Of a stretch of DNA of 64,000 nucleotides, positions 36,710-45,092 are shown piece after piece. Below the pieces are notes generated by a model. That model saw nothing but the letters and a program-made list of their open reading frames with translations. It did not search any database and was not told where the DNA came from. The translations under genes and the position numbers were made by a program. Position 1 is the stretch's first letter. Every line of letters starts with the position of its first letter. Source of the stretch: SAR202 cluster bacterium (GTDB taxonomy: Bacteria; Chloroflexota; Dehalococcoidia; Lucifugimonadales; UBA3495); assembly GCA_013204585.1 (NCBI GenBank), contig JABMNL010000030.1, positions 38,092 to 102,091 of the forward strand. Direction: 5' to 3'.

Positions 36710-37906
36710 TTACGGGTTGTAGATTTCTATGCCGGGAAAAGAAATCGCTACGGCAAACCAGAACGACCGTCTGGTGCTCATCCGGTCCAAACGGCTGCCC
36801 AGCAACGGCCCGCTCTGGGCCCGGCCTGCCATGTCCCAAGTGCTTCCAGTCTCTTCATCGACAAAATTTTGGTCGTCTTTCTCGTAAGAAAAGGTCAAGG
36901 TTTGACCGTTTGTATCGCGAGAAAACGCTCCAACTGACAGACCGCCGGCGGTGGTGAACACTACGACCGGCAGACCACCCACTTCGGCGTTCGCAGCTCC
37001 GTCGCCGATAATCCCCAACGGGAAAGCGGTTGCACCGCCGTCAACTCCAACCTCCACCGTCAGCACAATCTCGCCAGCGGAAAGCCGCCCGTCCAGCTTG
37101 TCGGCATCAACTGGGAAAGCGAACTGCTCATTATTTATGCGGTCTTGGTACCCGCTACCAAAGCCGCTGGCGTATCGGGACGTGGCGAATAGCGTCTCTT
37201 GCTGCTCGGTGCCCGTCATTAGTCTGGTGCCGGGATGCAGAGTCTTCCAATCTCCCCAGGGCATGGTCGCCGACGGCAATGGCTTGAGCCTCGATCCGGT
37301 AAGAGTCCCGACCACTGCTTCGCCAGCCACTTGAAACCAGTAAGACCCAGTCTGGTGGTCGTACATCACTAGGTCGGACTGGTATAGGGCGCTGGTGTTC
37401 CCGAAGGTTAAAGTCTCTCCATCCACATTACGGCTAAAGACCACGCCACTGAAACACAGAGGACAGTAGGTGACTAAGAATGGTTCCCCGCCAATAGTGT
37501 CATTAACTATCTCGTGGAAATTTAGGATGTTAATGGGATAGGCGAAGGTCTCGCTTCCGGACTCATATCCGATAATCAGATGCTCATCGGTCAACCACGG
37601 AAGGGAATCAGGTTCGCCGTAGGCCGGGCGGTCAACCGGAACAATAGCGTCCCGTAAACCGTTCTGCAGTTCATCGGAAATCTCGTCCAATGGCACGAAC
37701 CGGGCGCTGGTGGTACCGAAGGTGTCGAACAAGATGTCATCGAGGGGTAAGCTGTGGATGCTCTGGTCCAATTGCGGAACGACCGGCTGTGCCACGATAG
37801 TGCCACCGGTCGGCTCCGGCTTCTCCACTTCTAATTCTGCGGCCCCGCTACAAGCAACCGCGAGCGCCAACAGACCTGCCAACAGTGCGGCCCAACGGTA
37901 TTTCAT
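36710..37906 (-). CDS. DUF3179 domain lipoprotein
   Basis: A 398-residue exported protein. From the ATG at 37906 the start KYRWAALLAGLLALAVAC is a lipoprotein signal peptide with Cys at the lipobox, followed by a Pro/Glu-rich linker. The rest is the DUF3179 domain: YPINILNFHEIVND, then VTYCPLCFSGVVFSR with a CxxC pair, SALYQSDLVMYDHQTGSYW, and MPWGDWKTLHPGTRLM. The function of the domain is unknown; the CxxC could be a redox or metal site. The gene is alone on the minus strand with no evident partner. Confidence 0.88.
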   Translation of the reverse strand: MKYRWAALLAGLLALAVACSGAAELEVEKPEPTGGTIVAQPVVPQLDQSIHSLPLDDILFDTFGTTSARFVPLDEISDELQNGLRDAIVPVDRPAYGEPDSLPWLTDEHLIIGYESGSETFAYPINILNFHEIVNDTIGGEPFLVTYCPLCFSGVVFSRNVDGETLTFGNTSALYQSDLVMYDHQTGSYWFQVAGEAVVGTLTGSRLKPLPSATMPWGDWKTLHPGTRLMTGTEQQETLFATSRYASGFGSGYQDRINNEQFAFPVDADKLDGRLSAGEIVLTVEVGVDGGATAFPLGIIGDGAANAEVGGLPVVVFTTAGGLSVGAFSRDTNGQTLTFSYEKDDQNFVDEETGSTWDMAGRAQSGPLLGSRLDRMSTRRSFWFAVAISFPGIEIYNP

Positions 37907-38034
37907 TAACCCACTCACCAAATACCCTCGATTAAAATCATGTACCAATAAATAACGAGATGCTGCAAACCCGACAACGTTCCAGTCCTATCGCAACGAG
38001 CGCAGTCATTGCCAAATTAATTAAGCCCGATGCT

Positions 38035-38040
38035 ATAATG
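38035..38040 (+). promoter_or_regulatory. Candidate -10 box for the LLM gene at 38105
   Basis: A consensus TATAAT lies 64 bases before the ATG. TTGCCA is present 19 bases upstream of it, slightly long spacing. Confidence 0.42.
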
Positions 38041-38104
38041 CGGCCAATGTCGGCGTAGGCATGCCAATCAACGTCCAGCTGGCCAAGGTTAAAGGATTTG
38101 TTCC

Positions 38105-39379
38105 ATGTTTATCGGGTACTTTACCGAGCGGCCTTACCAAGACCCTCAGTCGGGCTTCTTTGGAGCCACTGGCTCGCCCATCAAAGACCTAACTGTCAGT
38201 AACGGAACCTATGACCCCCAACTTGGCGCCCACCTTTATAACCGTTATCTGGACGAGAAGGTGTACGCCGAAGAGATGGGCTTCGACGGCCTAATGCTCA
38301 ACGAGCACCACAGCACCCCCTTCTGCATGGGTGGCGCTATGAACGTCGAAGCATCGATTCTGGCCCGCATCACCAAGCGCGCGAAAATCGTCCTTCTGGG
38401 CAACATTCTTCCCATCTGGGACGACCCGTTGTGGCTGGTCGAGCAGCTTTCCATGATTGATATGATTTCTCATGGCCGCTTGGTTTCCGGTTGGGTTCGC
38501 GGCACCGGGCGCGAAAGCGTGGCTCACAACTCGCCGCCTCCTTATAACTGGGAACGCTTCCAAGAGGCCCACGAATTCATCGTAAAAGCCTGGACTACCC
38601 CCGGCCCCTTCCGCTGGGAAGGCAAACATTATCAGTTCCGCCACGTCAATCCGTGGGTTCGCCCCTACCAGCAGCCCCATCCACAAATCTGGCTGCCCGG
38701 CGTGATTAGCCGCGACTCACTAATGTGGGCCGCCGAGAAGCGGATCCCCTACATCATGCTATCAACCCAGTTGGAACCGACCCGGCAAGCGTTCGATTTA
38801 TACCATGAGACTGCAGCCGAACACGGCTATAAGTCTGGGCCGCAGAACCTGGGATATCTATGGAAGGTCCACGTAGACGAGACCGAGGAATTAGCCGAGC
38901 AGACCGCTCGGAAGTACATCCAAGGCCCCAGCAACCCGTTCCTCGCTGGCAATGAAGGCACCAATAACCCGGCGCTAACCTCACTGCCAGGGCTAACCTC
39001 TCGACACAGAGTGTTGTCCACCCAGGTCGCGGCCACTCGGCAAAGGGGTGGCGGGGCGCTATCTGCACCCTACGAAAAGCAGATTGAGGATTACACCATC
39101 ATCACCGGCACACCCAAGACCGTGATTCCCAAGATTCGCCACGTCCTAGAGTACCTACGGCCTGGCAGCGTCTTCTTCTGGGACGGTGACGGTGCCATGA
39201 CCCACGACGACGCAATGCGCAGCCTGCGGTTGATGGGAGAAGAGGTCCTCCCCGCCGTCCGCGAGATTGCCAAGGAGTTAGAACTGCCCAGTTCCTTCGA
39301 CGTTAACCCGGCAACGGGGAAACCCTTCGATGCAGACCCGGCAACGGCCAACGCCGAAGACGGGCACAGCGCAGACTAG
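38105..39379 (+). CDS. LLM-class flavin-dependent monooxygenase
   Basis: A 424-residue luciferase-like enzyme of the longer bacterial luciferase/alkane monooxygenase-like type: MGFDGLMLNEHHSTPFC near the N-terminus (the NEHH segment matches luciferase alpha active-site regions), KIVLLGNILPIWDDPLWLVEQ, ISHGRLVSGWVRGTGRE, and HPQIWLPGVISRDS. Likely uses FMNH2 and O2 to hydroxylate an organic substrate that cannot be specified. The ATG follows AAAGGA. A strong terminator and then the halogenase-like gene follow. Confidence 0.9.
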   Translation: MFIGYFTERPYQDPQSGFFGATGSPIKDLTVSNGTYDPQLGAHLYNRYLDEKVYAEEMGFDGLMLNEHHSTPFCMGGAMNVEASILARITKRAKIVLLGNILPIWDDPLWLVEQLSMIDMISHGRLVSGWVRGTGRESVAHNSPPPYNWERFQEAHEFIVKAWTTPGPFRWEGKHYQFRHVNPWVRPYQQPHPQIWLPGVISRDSLMWAAEKRIPYIMLSTQLEPTRQAFDLYHETAAEHGYKSGPQNLGYLWKVHVDETEELAEQTARKYIQGPSNPFLAGNEGTNNPALTSLPGLTSRHRVLSTQVAATRQRGGGALSAPYEKQIEDYTIITGTPKTVIPKIRHVLEYLRPGSVFFWDGDGAMTHDDAMRSLRLMGEEVLPAVREIAKELELPSSFDVNPATGKPFDADPATANAEDGHSAD

Positions 39380-39427
39380 TCCAGATCCTGGGTTTTGATT
39401 AAGATGACCAATCCTCCGAAGATTGCC

Positions 39428-39462
39428 AATCCCCCGGCCAGCTAGATTCTGGCCGGGGGATT
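39428..39462 (+). terminator. Intrinsic terminator of the LLM gene
   Basis: A 14-bp perfect stem (AATCCCCCGGCCAG and complement), 7-base loop, followed by TTTTC. Confidence 0.85.
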
Positions 39463-39481
39463 TTCAATTTCCCCAACGGCG

Positions 39482-39487
39482 CATAAT
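39482..39487 (+). promoter_or_regulatory. -10-like box very close to the halogenase-like start
   Basis: CATAAT ends eight bases before the ATG at 39496. With the LLM terminator just upstream and no Shine-Dalgarno sequence, this spacing suggests a leaderless transcript. Confidence 0.35.
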
Positions 39488-39495
39488 ATGTCGCT

Positions 39496-41145
39496 ATGAA
39501 CAACCCTGAATCGAGCACGGAACTGAGTGCAGACGTTGTCGTAATTGGCGGCGGCCCCGCTGGCAGCGCTGCGGCTACCATGCTGGCGCGCAAAGGTTGG
39601 CAGGTAATTGTCTTGGAGCGGGAACAGTTCCCCAGAGAGCATGTCGGAGAATCGTTATTGCCGGCATCCATTCCAATTCTCGAAGAGCTAGGCGCGCTGC
39701 CTGCCGTGGAGAGCGCTGGTTTCCTCCCTAAACACGGGGCCACCATGGTCTGGGGCACCGGTTCCAGCCCCTGGAGTTGGTACTTCAAAGAGACCAGCCA
39801 GCGATATCCCCATTCCTACCAAGTCTGGCGTCCCCAGTTCGACCAGATATTGCTCGACAACGCCCGGGCCGCCGGAGTCACCGTACTGGAAGGGCACCAA
39901 GTCACCAATGTTATCTTCGACGACGGGGAAGCCGTCGGAGTGGAGTTCACCAACGGCGACGGAGTAACCGGGGACGCGCAGTGCAAATTCGTGGTCGATG
40001 CCAGCGGACAGTCGACGTTATTGGCACGCCATTTAGAAGGAAAGCAATGGGACCCATTCTTCCAGAACTTGGCGGTGTACGCCTACTTCACCGATGCAAA
40101 ACCGCTGCCCGAGCCCGACCAGAACAATATATTCATCGAGTCCTACCAACACGGCTGGCTCTGGAGCATTCCCCTCCACACTGGCCGCACCAGCGTAGGG
40201 ACGGTAGTGGACTCGAAGATTGGTCAAGAAGGCATCCAACGCGACGGGGCCAAGGCGTTCTTGGAGGCCCAGTTGGCCCAGAGCAGCCACACCAAAGCGA
40301 TGCTGGAAAACGCCAAGATGGATTCAGAACCAACCGTGGTCCGCGACTGGTCCTACACCTCTGAAAAGCTCTTCGGACCGGGCTTCATCCTGGCCGGAGA
40401 CGCCGCCTGTTTCGTCGACCCATTATTCTCTTCGGGAGTCCATCTAGCGCTGATGTCCGGAGTGCTGGCGGCAGCCTACGTGACCACGGCCCTCAACGAC
40501 CCAACCATGGCCGACGAAGCCGGAGATGTGTACCAGGAGTTATATCTAAAGGAGTACAACCAGTTCCGCGAGATGGCCCGGCTGTTCTACTCCAGCAATC
40601 TCAGCGCGGAATCCTATTTTTGGGAGGCCCGGCGCATCACCAACAGCGACGAGTACTCGCCGCGCCACAGTTTCATCCAAGCGGTCGCCGGACAGCCGCC
40701 CCGTGGCTACGAGCGGGTTGTGTTGGAACGAGGTCACGCCCCAGAGGAGTTCACTGCAAGCATCCGTGCTGTGGAAACGGAACGCCGTGCCCGCACCGAA
40801 TGGCTGACCGCCCTGGCGGGCGACCCACAGCGCAACCAACTGCTGAGTGCGGTCCCCAATCTGGCCGAGGGTGTAAAAGTCGAAGAGAAGCCGGTGCTGG
40901 CCGAAGGCGAGTTCGTCCGTGGACACGTGCTGAACACCGTCTCCCAACCCGAAGGCACGCCCTGTAGCCCCATAGTTGCCGCAGTAATCGCCGCCGTTGA
41001 CGGTCAAAAGTCGGTCTCCGACATCGTCGATAGCCTCGGCCAACACCTGGATCAAGCCGGACACGCCCAACTTGAAGAGGCAGTCTCCCGCACCATCGAA
41101 ATTCTCTACGTAGACGGCGCCATTACCGGGCTCGTTACAGAATAA
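39496..41145 (+). CDS. Flavin-dependent halogenase-like FAD oxidoreductase
   Basis: A 549-residue flavoprotein of the tryptophan/phenol halogenase group. The N-terminal FAD motif is VVIGGGPAGSAAA, the second FAD element GFILAGDAACFVDPLFSSG. The two hallmark halogenase features are present: a Lys, K79, in FLPKHGATMVWG (the residue that relays hypohalous acid in family members) and W221-x-W223-x-I225-P226 in GWLWSIP, the WxWxIP motif. About 100 residues at the C-terminus (SPIVAAVIAAVDGQKSVSDIVDS...) are a small extra helical domain. Halogenase activity is an inference; related hydroxylases exist. The substrate is unknown, and no carrier protein or biosynthetic cluster is adjacent. Confidence 0.8.
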   Translation: MNNPESSTELSADVVVIGGGPAGSAAATMLARKGWQVIVLEREQFPREHVGESLLPASIPILEELGALPAVESAGFLPKHGATMVWGTGSSPWSWYFKETSQRYPHSYQVWRPQFDQILLDNARAAGVTVLEGHQVTNVIFDDGEAVGVEFTNGDGVTGDAQCKFVVDASGQSTLLARHLEGKQWDPFFQNLAVYAYFTDAKPLPEPDQNNIFIESYQHGWLWSIPLHTGRTSVGTVVDSKIGQEGIQRDGAKAFLEAQLAQSSHTKAMLENAKMDSEPTVVRDWSYTSEKLFGPGFILAGDAACFVDPLFSSGVHLALMSGVLAAAYVTTALNDPTMADEAGDVYQELYLKEYNQFREMARLFYSSNLSAESYFWEARRITNSDEYSPRHSFIQAVAGQPPRGYERVVLERGHAPEEFTASIRAVETERRARTEWLTALAGDPQRNQLLSAVPNLAEGVKVEEKPVLAEGEFVRGHVLNTVSQPEGTPCSPIVAAVIAAVDGQKSVSDIVDSLGQHLDQAGHAQLEEAVSRTIEILYVDGAITGLVTE

Positions 41146-41171
41146 GCACCGGCATACATGTCAGCGGAAAC

Positions 41172-41197
41172 CGTTCGTCCTGAGCCCGTCGAAGGAC
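41172..41197. repeat. Short dispersed repeat (CCTGAGCCCGTCGAAGG type)
   Basis: The phrase CGTCCTGAGCCCGTCGAAGG lies between the halogenase-like and cyclase-family genes. A near-identical copy in reverse orientation occurs at 53682-53709. Such words recur in intergenic DNA of many bacterial genomes. Confidence 0.5.
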
Positions 41198-41242
41198 CAG
41201 CCCGCCAGTCAAAATTTTTACCACCAAAATCAGGAGAAAACC

Positions 41243-42172
41243 ATGGCCACCAGACAGATACCCACAGAAGAACAAGTAATCGGATGGATGGACTCGCTCA
41301 GCAACTGGGGACGCTGGGGCAAGGACGACCAGATGGGCACACTAAATCTGATTACCGACGCCAAACGCGCCCAGGCAGCGGCCCTAGTCAAAGAAGGCAT
41401 TAGCGTCACCTGCTCTCGGCTGGTCGTGCCCGAGCATGCTGCCGATGTCACCACCATACCGCCCCTGCACTACATGATCCGGGCTGGCGACACCGTGCCA
41501 TCCCAAGGCGGCGGCGGAACGTCGGACTTCATGGCTTTTTCCTACCATGGCCTAACCATCACCCACCTAGACGCCCTCTGCCATCAGACCTGGAACGGCA
41601 AACTCTATAACGGGTTTGAAGCATCCACGGTCGGCAGTGAGTCCAAAGCCACGGTACTGAATATTGACGTGGCCCAGAACGGAATCATCACCAGGGGCGT
41701 CATGCTGGACATCGCCAAGGTACGCGGCGTTGACTGGCTAGAGGCCGGCGACGGTGTATTCGTCGAGGACCTGGAAGCCGCCGAGAAGGCCCAGGGCGTT
41801 AGGCTGGAAGAGGGCGACGCGCTGATGCTCCGTCTTGGCTGGTACAAGCGCCGGTTAGAAAAAGGGGCACCCGCATCGGGCCGCCCCGGACTCCATGCCG
41901 AAACCCTACCCTGGCTGAAGGAACGCGGCATCTCCGTAATCGCTGGCGACGCCTCCCAAGACTGTGAGCCCAGCGGCTACCCTGGCATCGGCCTGCCCGT
42001 CCACCGGGTTGGCATCGTTGGTATGGGACTCTGGCTCATCGACGCCGGTAACTGCGAAGAACTAGCCGCCGTCTGCGAACGCCTAAACCGCTACGAGTTC
42101 ATGTTCATCGTAGCCCCCATCCGCTTCAAAAACGCCACCGGCTCACCCACCAACCCATTGGCAGTGTTTTAG
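41243..42172 (+). CDS. Cyclase-family (kynurenine-formamidase-like) metal-dependent hydrolase
   Basis: A 309-residue member of the cyclase/KynB superfamily. The metal-binding HxDxxxH motif is seen as ITHLDALCHQ, followed later by GDALMLRLGW and GLHAETLPWL. Members hydrolyse N-formylkynurenine, isatin or lactam-type bonds using Mn or Zn. This longer version with an N-terminal NWGRWGKDDQMGTLNLI is typical of an uncharacterised subgroup. The start has AGGAG eight bases upstream. Directly after the halogenase-like gene; a link through aromatic or tryptophan-derived metabolism is possible but only suggested by position. Confidence 0.88.
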   Translation: MATRQIPTEEQVIGWMDSLSNWGRWGKDDQMGTLNLITDAKRAQAAALVKEGISVTCSRLVVPEHAADVTTIPPLHYMIRAGDTVPSQGGGGTSDFMAFSYHGLTITHLDALCHQTWNGKLYNGFEASTVGSESKATVLNIDVAQNGIITRGVMLDIAKVRGVDWLEAGDGVFVEDLEAAEKAQGVRLEEGDALMLRLGWYKRRLEKGAPASGRPGLHAETLPWLKERGISVIAGDASQDCEPSGYPGIGLPVHRVGIVGMGLWLIDAGNCEELAAVCERLNRYEFMFIVAPIRFKNATGSPTNPLAVF

Positions 42173-42192
42173 GGCCGGCTCGCCGACCCAAG

Positions 42193-42227
42193 AAAGAGGG
42201 CCGCTCAACGGACATGCGGCCCTCTTT
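42193..42227 (+). terminator. Intrinsic terminator of the cyclase-family gene
   Basis: A 12-bp stem AAAGAGGGCCGC with its complement and an 11-base loop, ending in a run of Ts. Confidence 0.88.
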
Positions 42228-42648
42228 TTTGTGTGATTGTTCGCGCTGGGGGGTATTCCCGCCACGGAAGATAATCAGGCGCTTTACATCGGTTGATTCG
42301 CGGAATTTACGAATCTAGCTCTATTCCGTTCATCACTTATAGTATTCACAACGTTTAAATGTGAATAATTACACAATTTTGACAATTTTATTCCATCGCA
42401 GTATCCTCGCTCTATGTTGTCGATTTTCACCACGCTGCGGATGAAACCCAGGGCGTTTCCAGGCCTGTTTTCCTTAGACCGAATGAGGCTGTGCCCGGCG
42501 AGGCTCGAATCGAGAGCCGACCTCCGAGTCTGACAGAAATATAGACATATAGAGCCTTGACCTGCCTCAAGACTCCTTTGAGCGGGAAAAACGGACTCGG
42601 ACCGCTTCAGGATCAGCCCGCCGTCGGCGGTGTGAGGAGGAGGCAAGT
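42228..42648 (+). other. Promoter and long leader region of the small gene at 42649
   Basis: About 420 bases without a gene. TTGACA at 42379-42384 and TATCCT at 42402-42407 are exactly 17 bases apart, a good sigma-70-like promoter. If used, it gives an untranslated leader of about 235 bases. That leader contains several pairable segments, for example GGCTCGAATCGAGAGCC near 42500 and CCCGCCGTCGGCGG near 42620. I cannot match it to a known riboswitch. Confidence 0.5.
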
Positions 42649-43071
42649 ATGGTAGCTCGAGAATCGGAAAGCCCAGAAACCCAATTTGATCTACGTTTCA
42701 TGGTAGCGGTGATTGACGGGTGCATCGCGTCGGAGTGGGCGGCCCTGGAACTGTTGGGAAACGGGTCGCGGCCTCAACAAATCCAGATGTTTTACGCCCA
42801 CCGTGGGCAGGTGCATTCAAAACCGAACGGGCTGCCCTTCGGTCGATTGCAGGTGATGTTCCAATACCTGGAAGACCTGCTGGGATTGGACGCTTCCGCC
42901 TCAAGTGAGTACGAAGAACATATGCGATCGGGTCGGCATGTCCTGCTCGCAAACGTCTACTGCGACAACGACGCCAAAGCGGTCGCATCCGTCTTGGGAA
43001 GAGCACAATCCCACAACGGACGCGTCCTGGGCTACGGCCATGCAGCCAGACTGCAGCCGCTCGGCGCTTGA
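42649..43071 (+). CDS. Small protein, possibly related to general-stress (GS17M/YflT-like) domain proteins
   Basis: A 140-residue soluble protein. The layout is MVAVIDGCIASEWAALELLGNGSRPQQIQMFYAH, then FQYLEDLLGLDASASSEYEEHMRSGRHVLLANVYCDNDAKAVASVLGRAQSHNG. It recalls GS17M/DUF1269-type stress proteins, where a beta strand and helix are followed by a Y-x-x-x-L/M-x-x-G-x-x-L strand and an A-x-x-L-x-x-x-G element. This is a weak resemblance. A strong GGAGGAGG ribosome-binding site and a long promoter leader suggest a well-expressed, regulated gene. Confidence 0.6.
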   Translation: MVARESESPETQFDLRFMVAVIDGCIASEWAALELLGNGSRPQQIQMFYAHRGQVHSKPNGLPFGRLQVMFQYLEDLLGLDASASSEYEEHMRSGRHVLLANVYCDNDAKAVASVLGRAQSHNGRVLGYGHAARLQPLGA

Positions 43072-43088
43072 CCCCCGCCGGCTCACCA

Positions 43089-43138
43089 GAATAAAAAGGG
43101 GGGCTGCGGGCGGAAACCGCAAGGCCCCCTTTTTATTC
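43089..43138 (+). terminator. Intrinsic terminator of the small gene
   Basis: A long stem GAATAAAAAGGGGG with its complement and a small internal GCGG/CCGC hairpin, followed by a T-rich tail. Confidence 0.85.
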
Positions 43139-43291
43139 TTCTTCTAGAACCCCTTACATGCAGCCAAATGTCCCTTCACTCTTCGAAGGGGAAGGTTAGG
43201 ATGGGGGTGAAAGGCTCTCAGCCAACCATGTTCCTTCCGCAGAGAAAGCCCCCACCGTGTAACCGGGGACGATTTATTCGACGAAACCACC

Positions 43292-43441
43292 CTACTTCCC
43301 CTGCGTGATCCAGTCTGCTACTCGTTCGCCAATCATCATGGTGGTTACGTTGGTGTTGGCGCGGATGCAGCCGGGCATGATGGAGGCGTCCGCCACACGA
43401 TACAGGTATTGGTCCGGCGCCTCATACAAGGCAGGGGCGCG
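43292..43441 (-). pseudogene. 3' remnant of a GMC oxidoreductase gene
   Basis: About 50 codons that read RVADASIMPGCIRANTN, then VTTMMIGERVADWITQGK and stop: the C-terminus of a GMC oxidoreductase without the rest. About 100 of 109 bases match the end of the intact GMC gene at 45443 (counted by eye). Upstream of RVADAS the sequence no longer matches and a TAA lies at 43444-43442. So it is a gene fragment, not a selenocysteine or frameshift case. The DUF262-HNH gene begins on its far side. Confidence 0.85.
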
Positions 43442-43490
43442 TTAGACACACAAGCGGTTCAATGTAGCAGGGAATAAAGCGAGATTGACG

Positions 43491-45092
43491 CTATGCTAAA
43501 GTGTATTTCCAATCTGCGGCATCGAGGAGCTTCTGTTTGGCTAAAGTAGACAAGCCGGTGCCCGTGTTGGGATTGATGAAAACTAAGCCCGTTAAGTGCT
43601 CCATTGCTGGTACATCGTTTTGGGTCGCGTTTTTCATGGGAGCTTGATGCACCGTACCGTCGGGCGCTGTGAGTGTAGCGAAACGGGTCCGATTTGCTTT
43701 TACACGTATCACCGTATCGACAGTTGCTTGCTCCGTAGCCTTCGGGCGGAATTGGGCCGAAAACGCAGTTGCCGCAAATCCCTTGGGATGGCAAGCAATA
43801 TGCACAAGAACTCCATTATCCACGGTCGTCGGACCTCCCTCCGCGTGACCTTCGACGTGATGGATTTCGCTCTCGTTCCATACGACATCGGCTTTGCAAA
43901 CAGCGCAGAGCTTCTTGTCTCGGTAATAGATTAACTCGCGTTCGAGGTCACCGAATAGGCGCTTCGGGTCCTTTTTCTGGAGTGGCCCCAAGAGAGCCAA
44001 CATCTTTTCCACGTAAAAAGCATGTCGGCGCGCGATACTGTCTGAATTATCTGTTCTAGTGGTTGTCCACTGCCCGTACCGCGTCCAATACTCACTCGGC
44101 TGAAGCTCGTATCTTGTTCCCTTCGCCAGGACAAGGTCATGTCGGAAGCTATCCAGTGCGCCGGGCAGCGTGGACTCCCAGGAGCGTGTGTAGTTATCCC
44201 AGAGGGAGTCCAGAAGAAGGACCATATGAATTGCATCATGACCAACTAGTCGAGGACGCTTTTGCCCTCCAAGTAACTGCTCCAGTTTGTCGAGAATCGC
44301 GAGGAAACGCTTAACATCTTGGTTCTCAGTATCGAAATCAAGATTTCTGTAGTAGAAATCGTCTATGGCGTTCCTATTGATGTCTACGTACTGGTTAGCA
44401 TTATTCCGCCGAGACAAGAAAAGCATTAGCAATTGTGCGGCGAGCTTGCGAGTGTTTCCTCTATCCTGACCCGGTTTCATTCCGAGCACGCGCTGGAAGA
44501 ATCCATGTCCAGGATAACGTGCGACCTTGGGTTTGCCACCAACCCGTAGAACAAAGTCAGTAATCTGGCCCGGCCACGCGTCACGAGTTTCCTGCGCATT
44601 GAGGGCTAGCCCTGCCTGTAGCCTAATGAATAAATCTCGGGCCTCGTTTTCGTCGTCTGTCGTTATTTTAACGACGGCAAGCGAGGTACTGAGAAAACGG
44701 TTCTGCATATCAGCGGGAAGTTGCTGAAAATCTTTCTGGCCCCAGGGGCATGGCTGGGTTTTCAGAAAGTTTGGAAACCTGGCTTCGCGGTCATCCAAGA
44801 TGGGGTCAAGGAGCTTATAGGCACCCTCAGCGAAGTAATACAACGCGTTTATTCGTTGCTGTCCGTCGATGATTTCGAAATCTTCGCGTTGCATTCCTGC
44901 AACAGTCTTCTGGATATGATGAAGGTAAATCAGCGGTAGTGGATACCCTCTCATGACTGAGTCAATCAACTTCTTCTGTTGAGTACCGCTCCACACCTCT
45001 CCTCGCTGATACTCAGGATTGGCCCTCAGCATCTCGTTGCGGCGAAGATCTAGCAAATCGGCAACCTTGAACTCGTCCCTCGCCATCTTCAT
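43491..45092 (-). CDS. DUF262 (GmrS-like) and HNH endonuclease domain protein
   Basis: A 533-residue probable nuclease. The N-terminal DUF262/ParB-like domain has NPEYQRGEVWS, LIYLHH, and the signature EIIDGQQRINALYYF. Near residues 395-440 an HNH motif is seen: CAVCKADVVW, EIHHVEGHAEGG, DNGVLVHIACHPKG (two CxxC-type Cys, His-His, and His-x-x-Cys). A further ~90 residues follow with no recognised fold. DUF262 plus HNH proteins (GmrSD, BrxU, SspE relatives) restrict modified phage DNA, so a defence role is likely. The gene looks A/T-richer than its flanks. The ATG has GGAG six bases upstream. It has no partner gene here. Confidence 0.88.
   Translation of the reverse strand: MKMARDEFKVADLLDLRRNEMLRANPEYQRGEVWSGTQQKKLIDSVMRGYPLPLIYLHHIQKTVAGMQREDFEIIDGQQRINALYYFAEGAYKLLDPILDDREARFPNFLKTQPCPWGQKDFQQLPADMQNRFLSTSLAVVKITTDDENEARDLFIRLQAGLALNAQETRDAWPGQITDFVLRVGGKPKVARYPGHGFFQRVLGMKPGQDRGNTRKLAAQLLMLFLSRRNNANQYVDINRNAIDDFYYRNLDFDTENQDVKRFLAILDKLEQLLGGQKRPRLVGHDAIHMVLLLDSLWDNYTRSWESTLPGALDSFRHDLVLAKGTRYELQPSEYWTRYGQWTTTRTDNSDSIARRHAFYVEKMLALLGPLQKKDPKRLFGDLERELIYYRDKKLCAVCKADVVWNESEIHHVEGHAEGGPTTVDNGVLVHIACHPKGFAATAFSAQFRPKATEQATVDTVIRVKANRTRFATLTAPDGTVHQAPMKNATQNDVPAMEHLTGLVFINPNTGTGLSTLAKQKLLDAADWKYTLA

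Noticed and set aside
42414..42648. tRNA gene, because of a GGCTCGAATCGAGAGCC stretch
   Set aside because: No acceptor stem, anticodon arm or CCA context can be built around it.
43292..43444. Reading the GMC remnant as a Sec or frameshifted full gene
   Set aside because: The interrupting codon is TAA, and the sequence upstream of RVADAS no longer resembles a GMC protein, so it is a truncated fragment.
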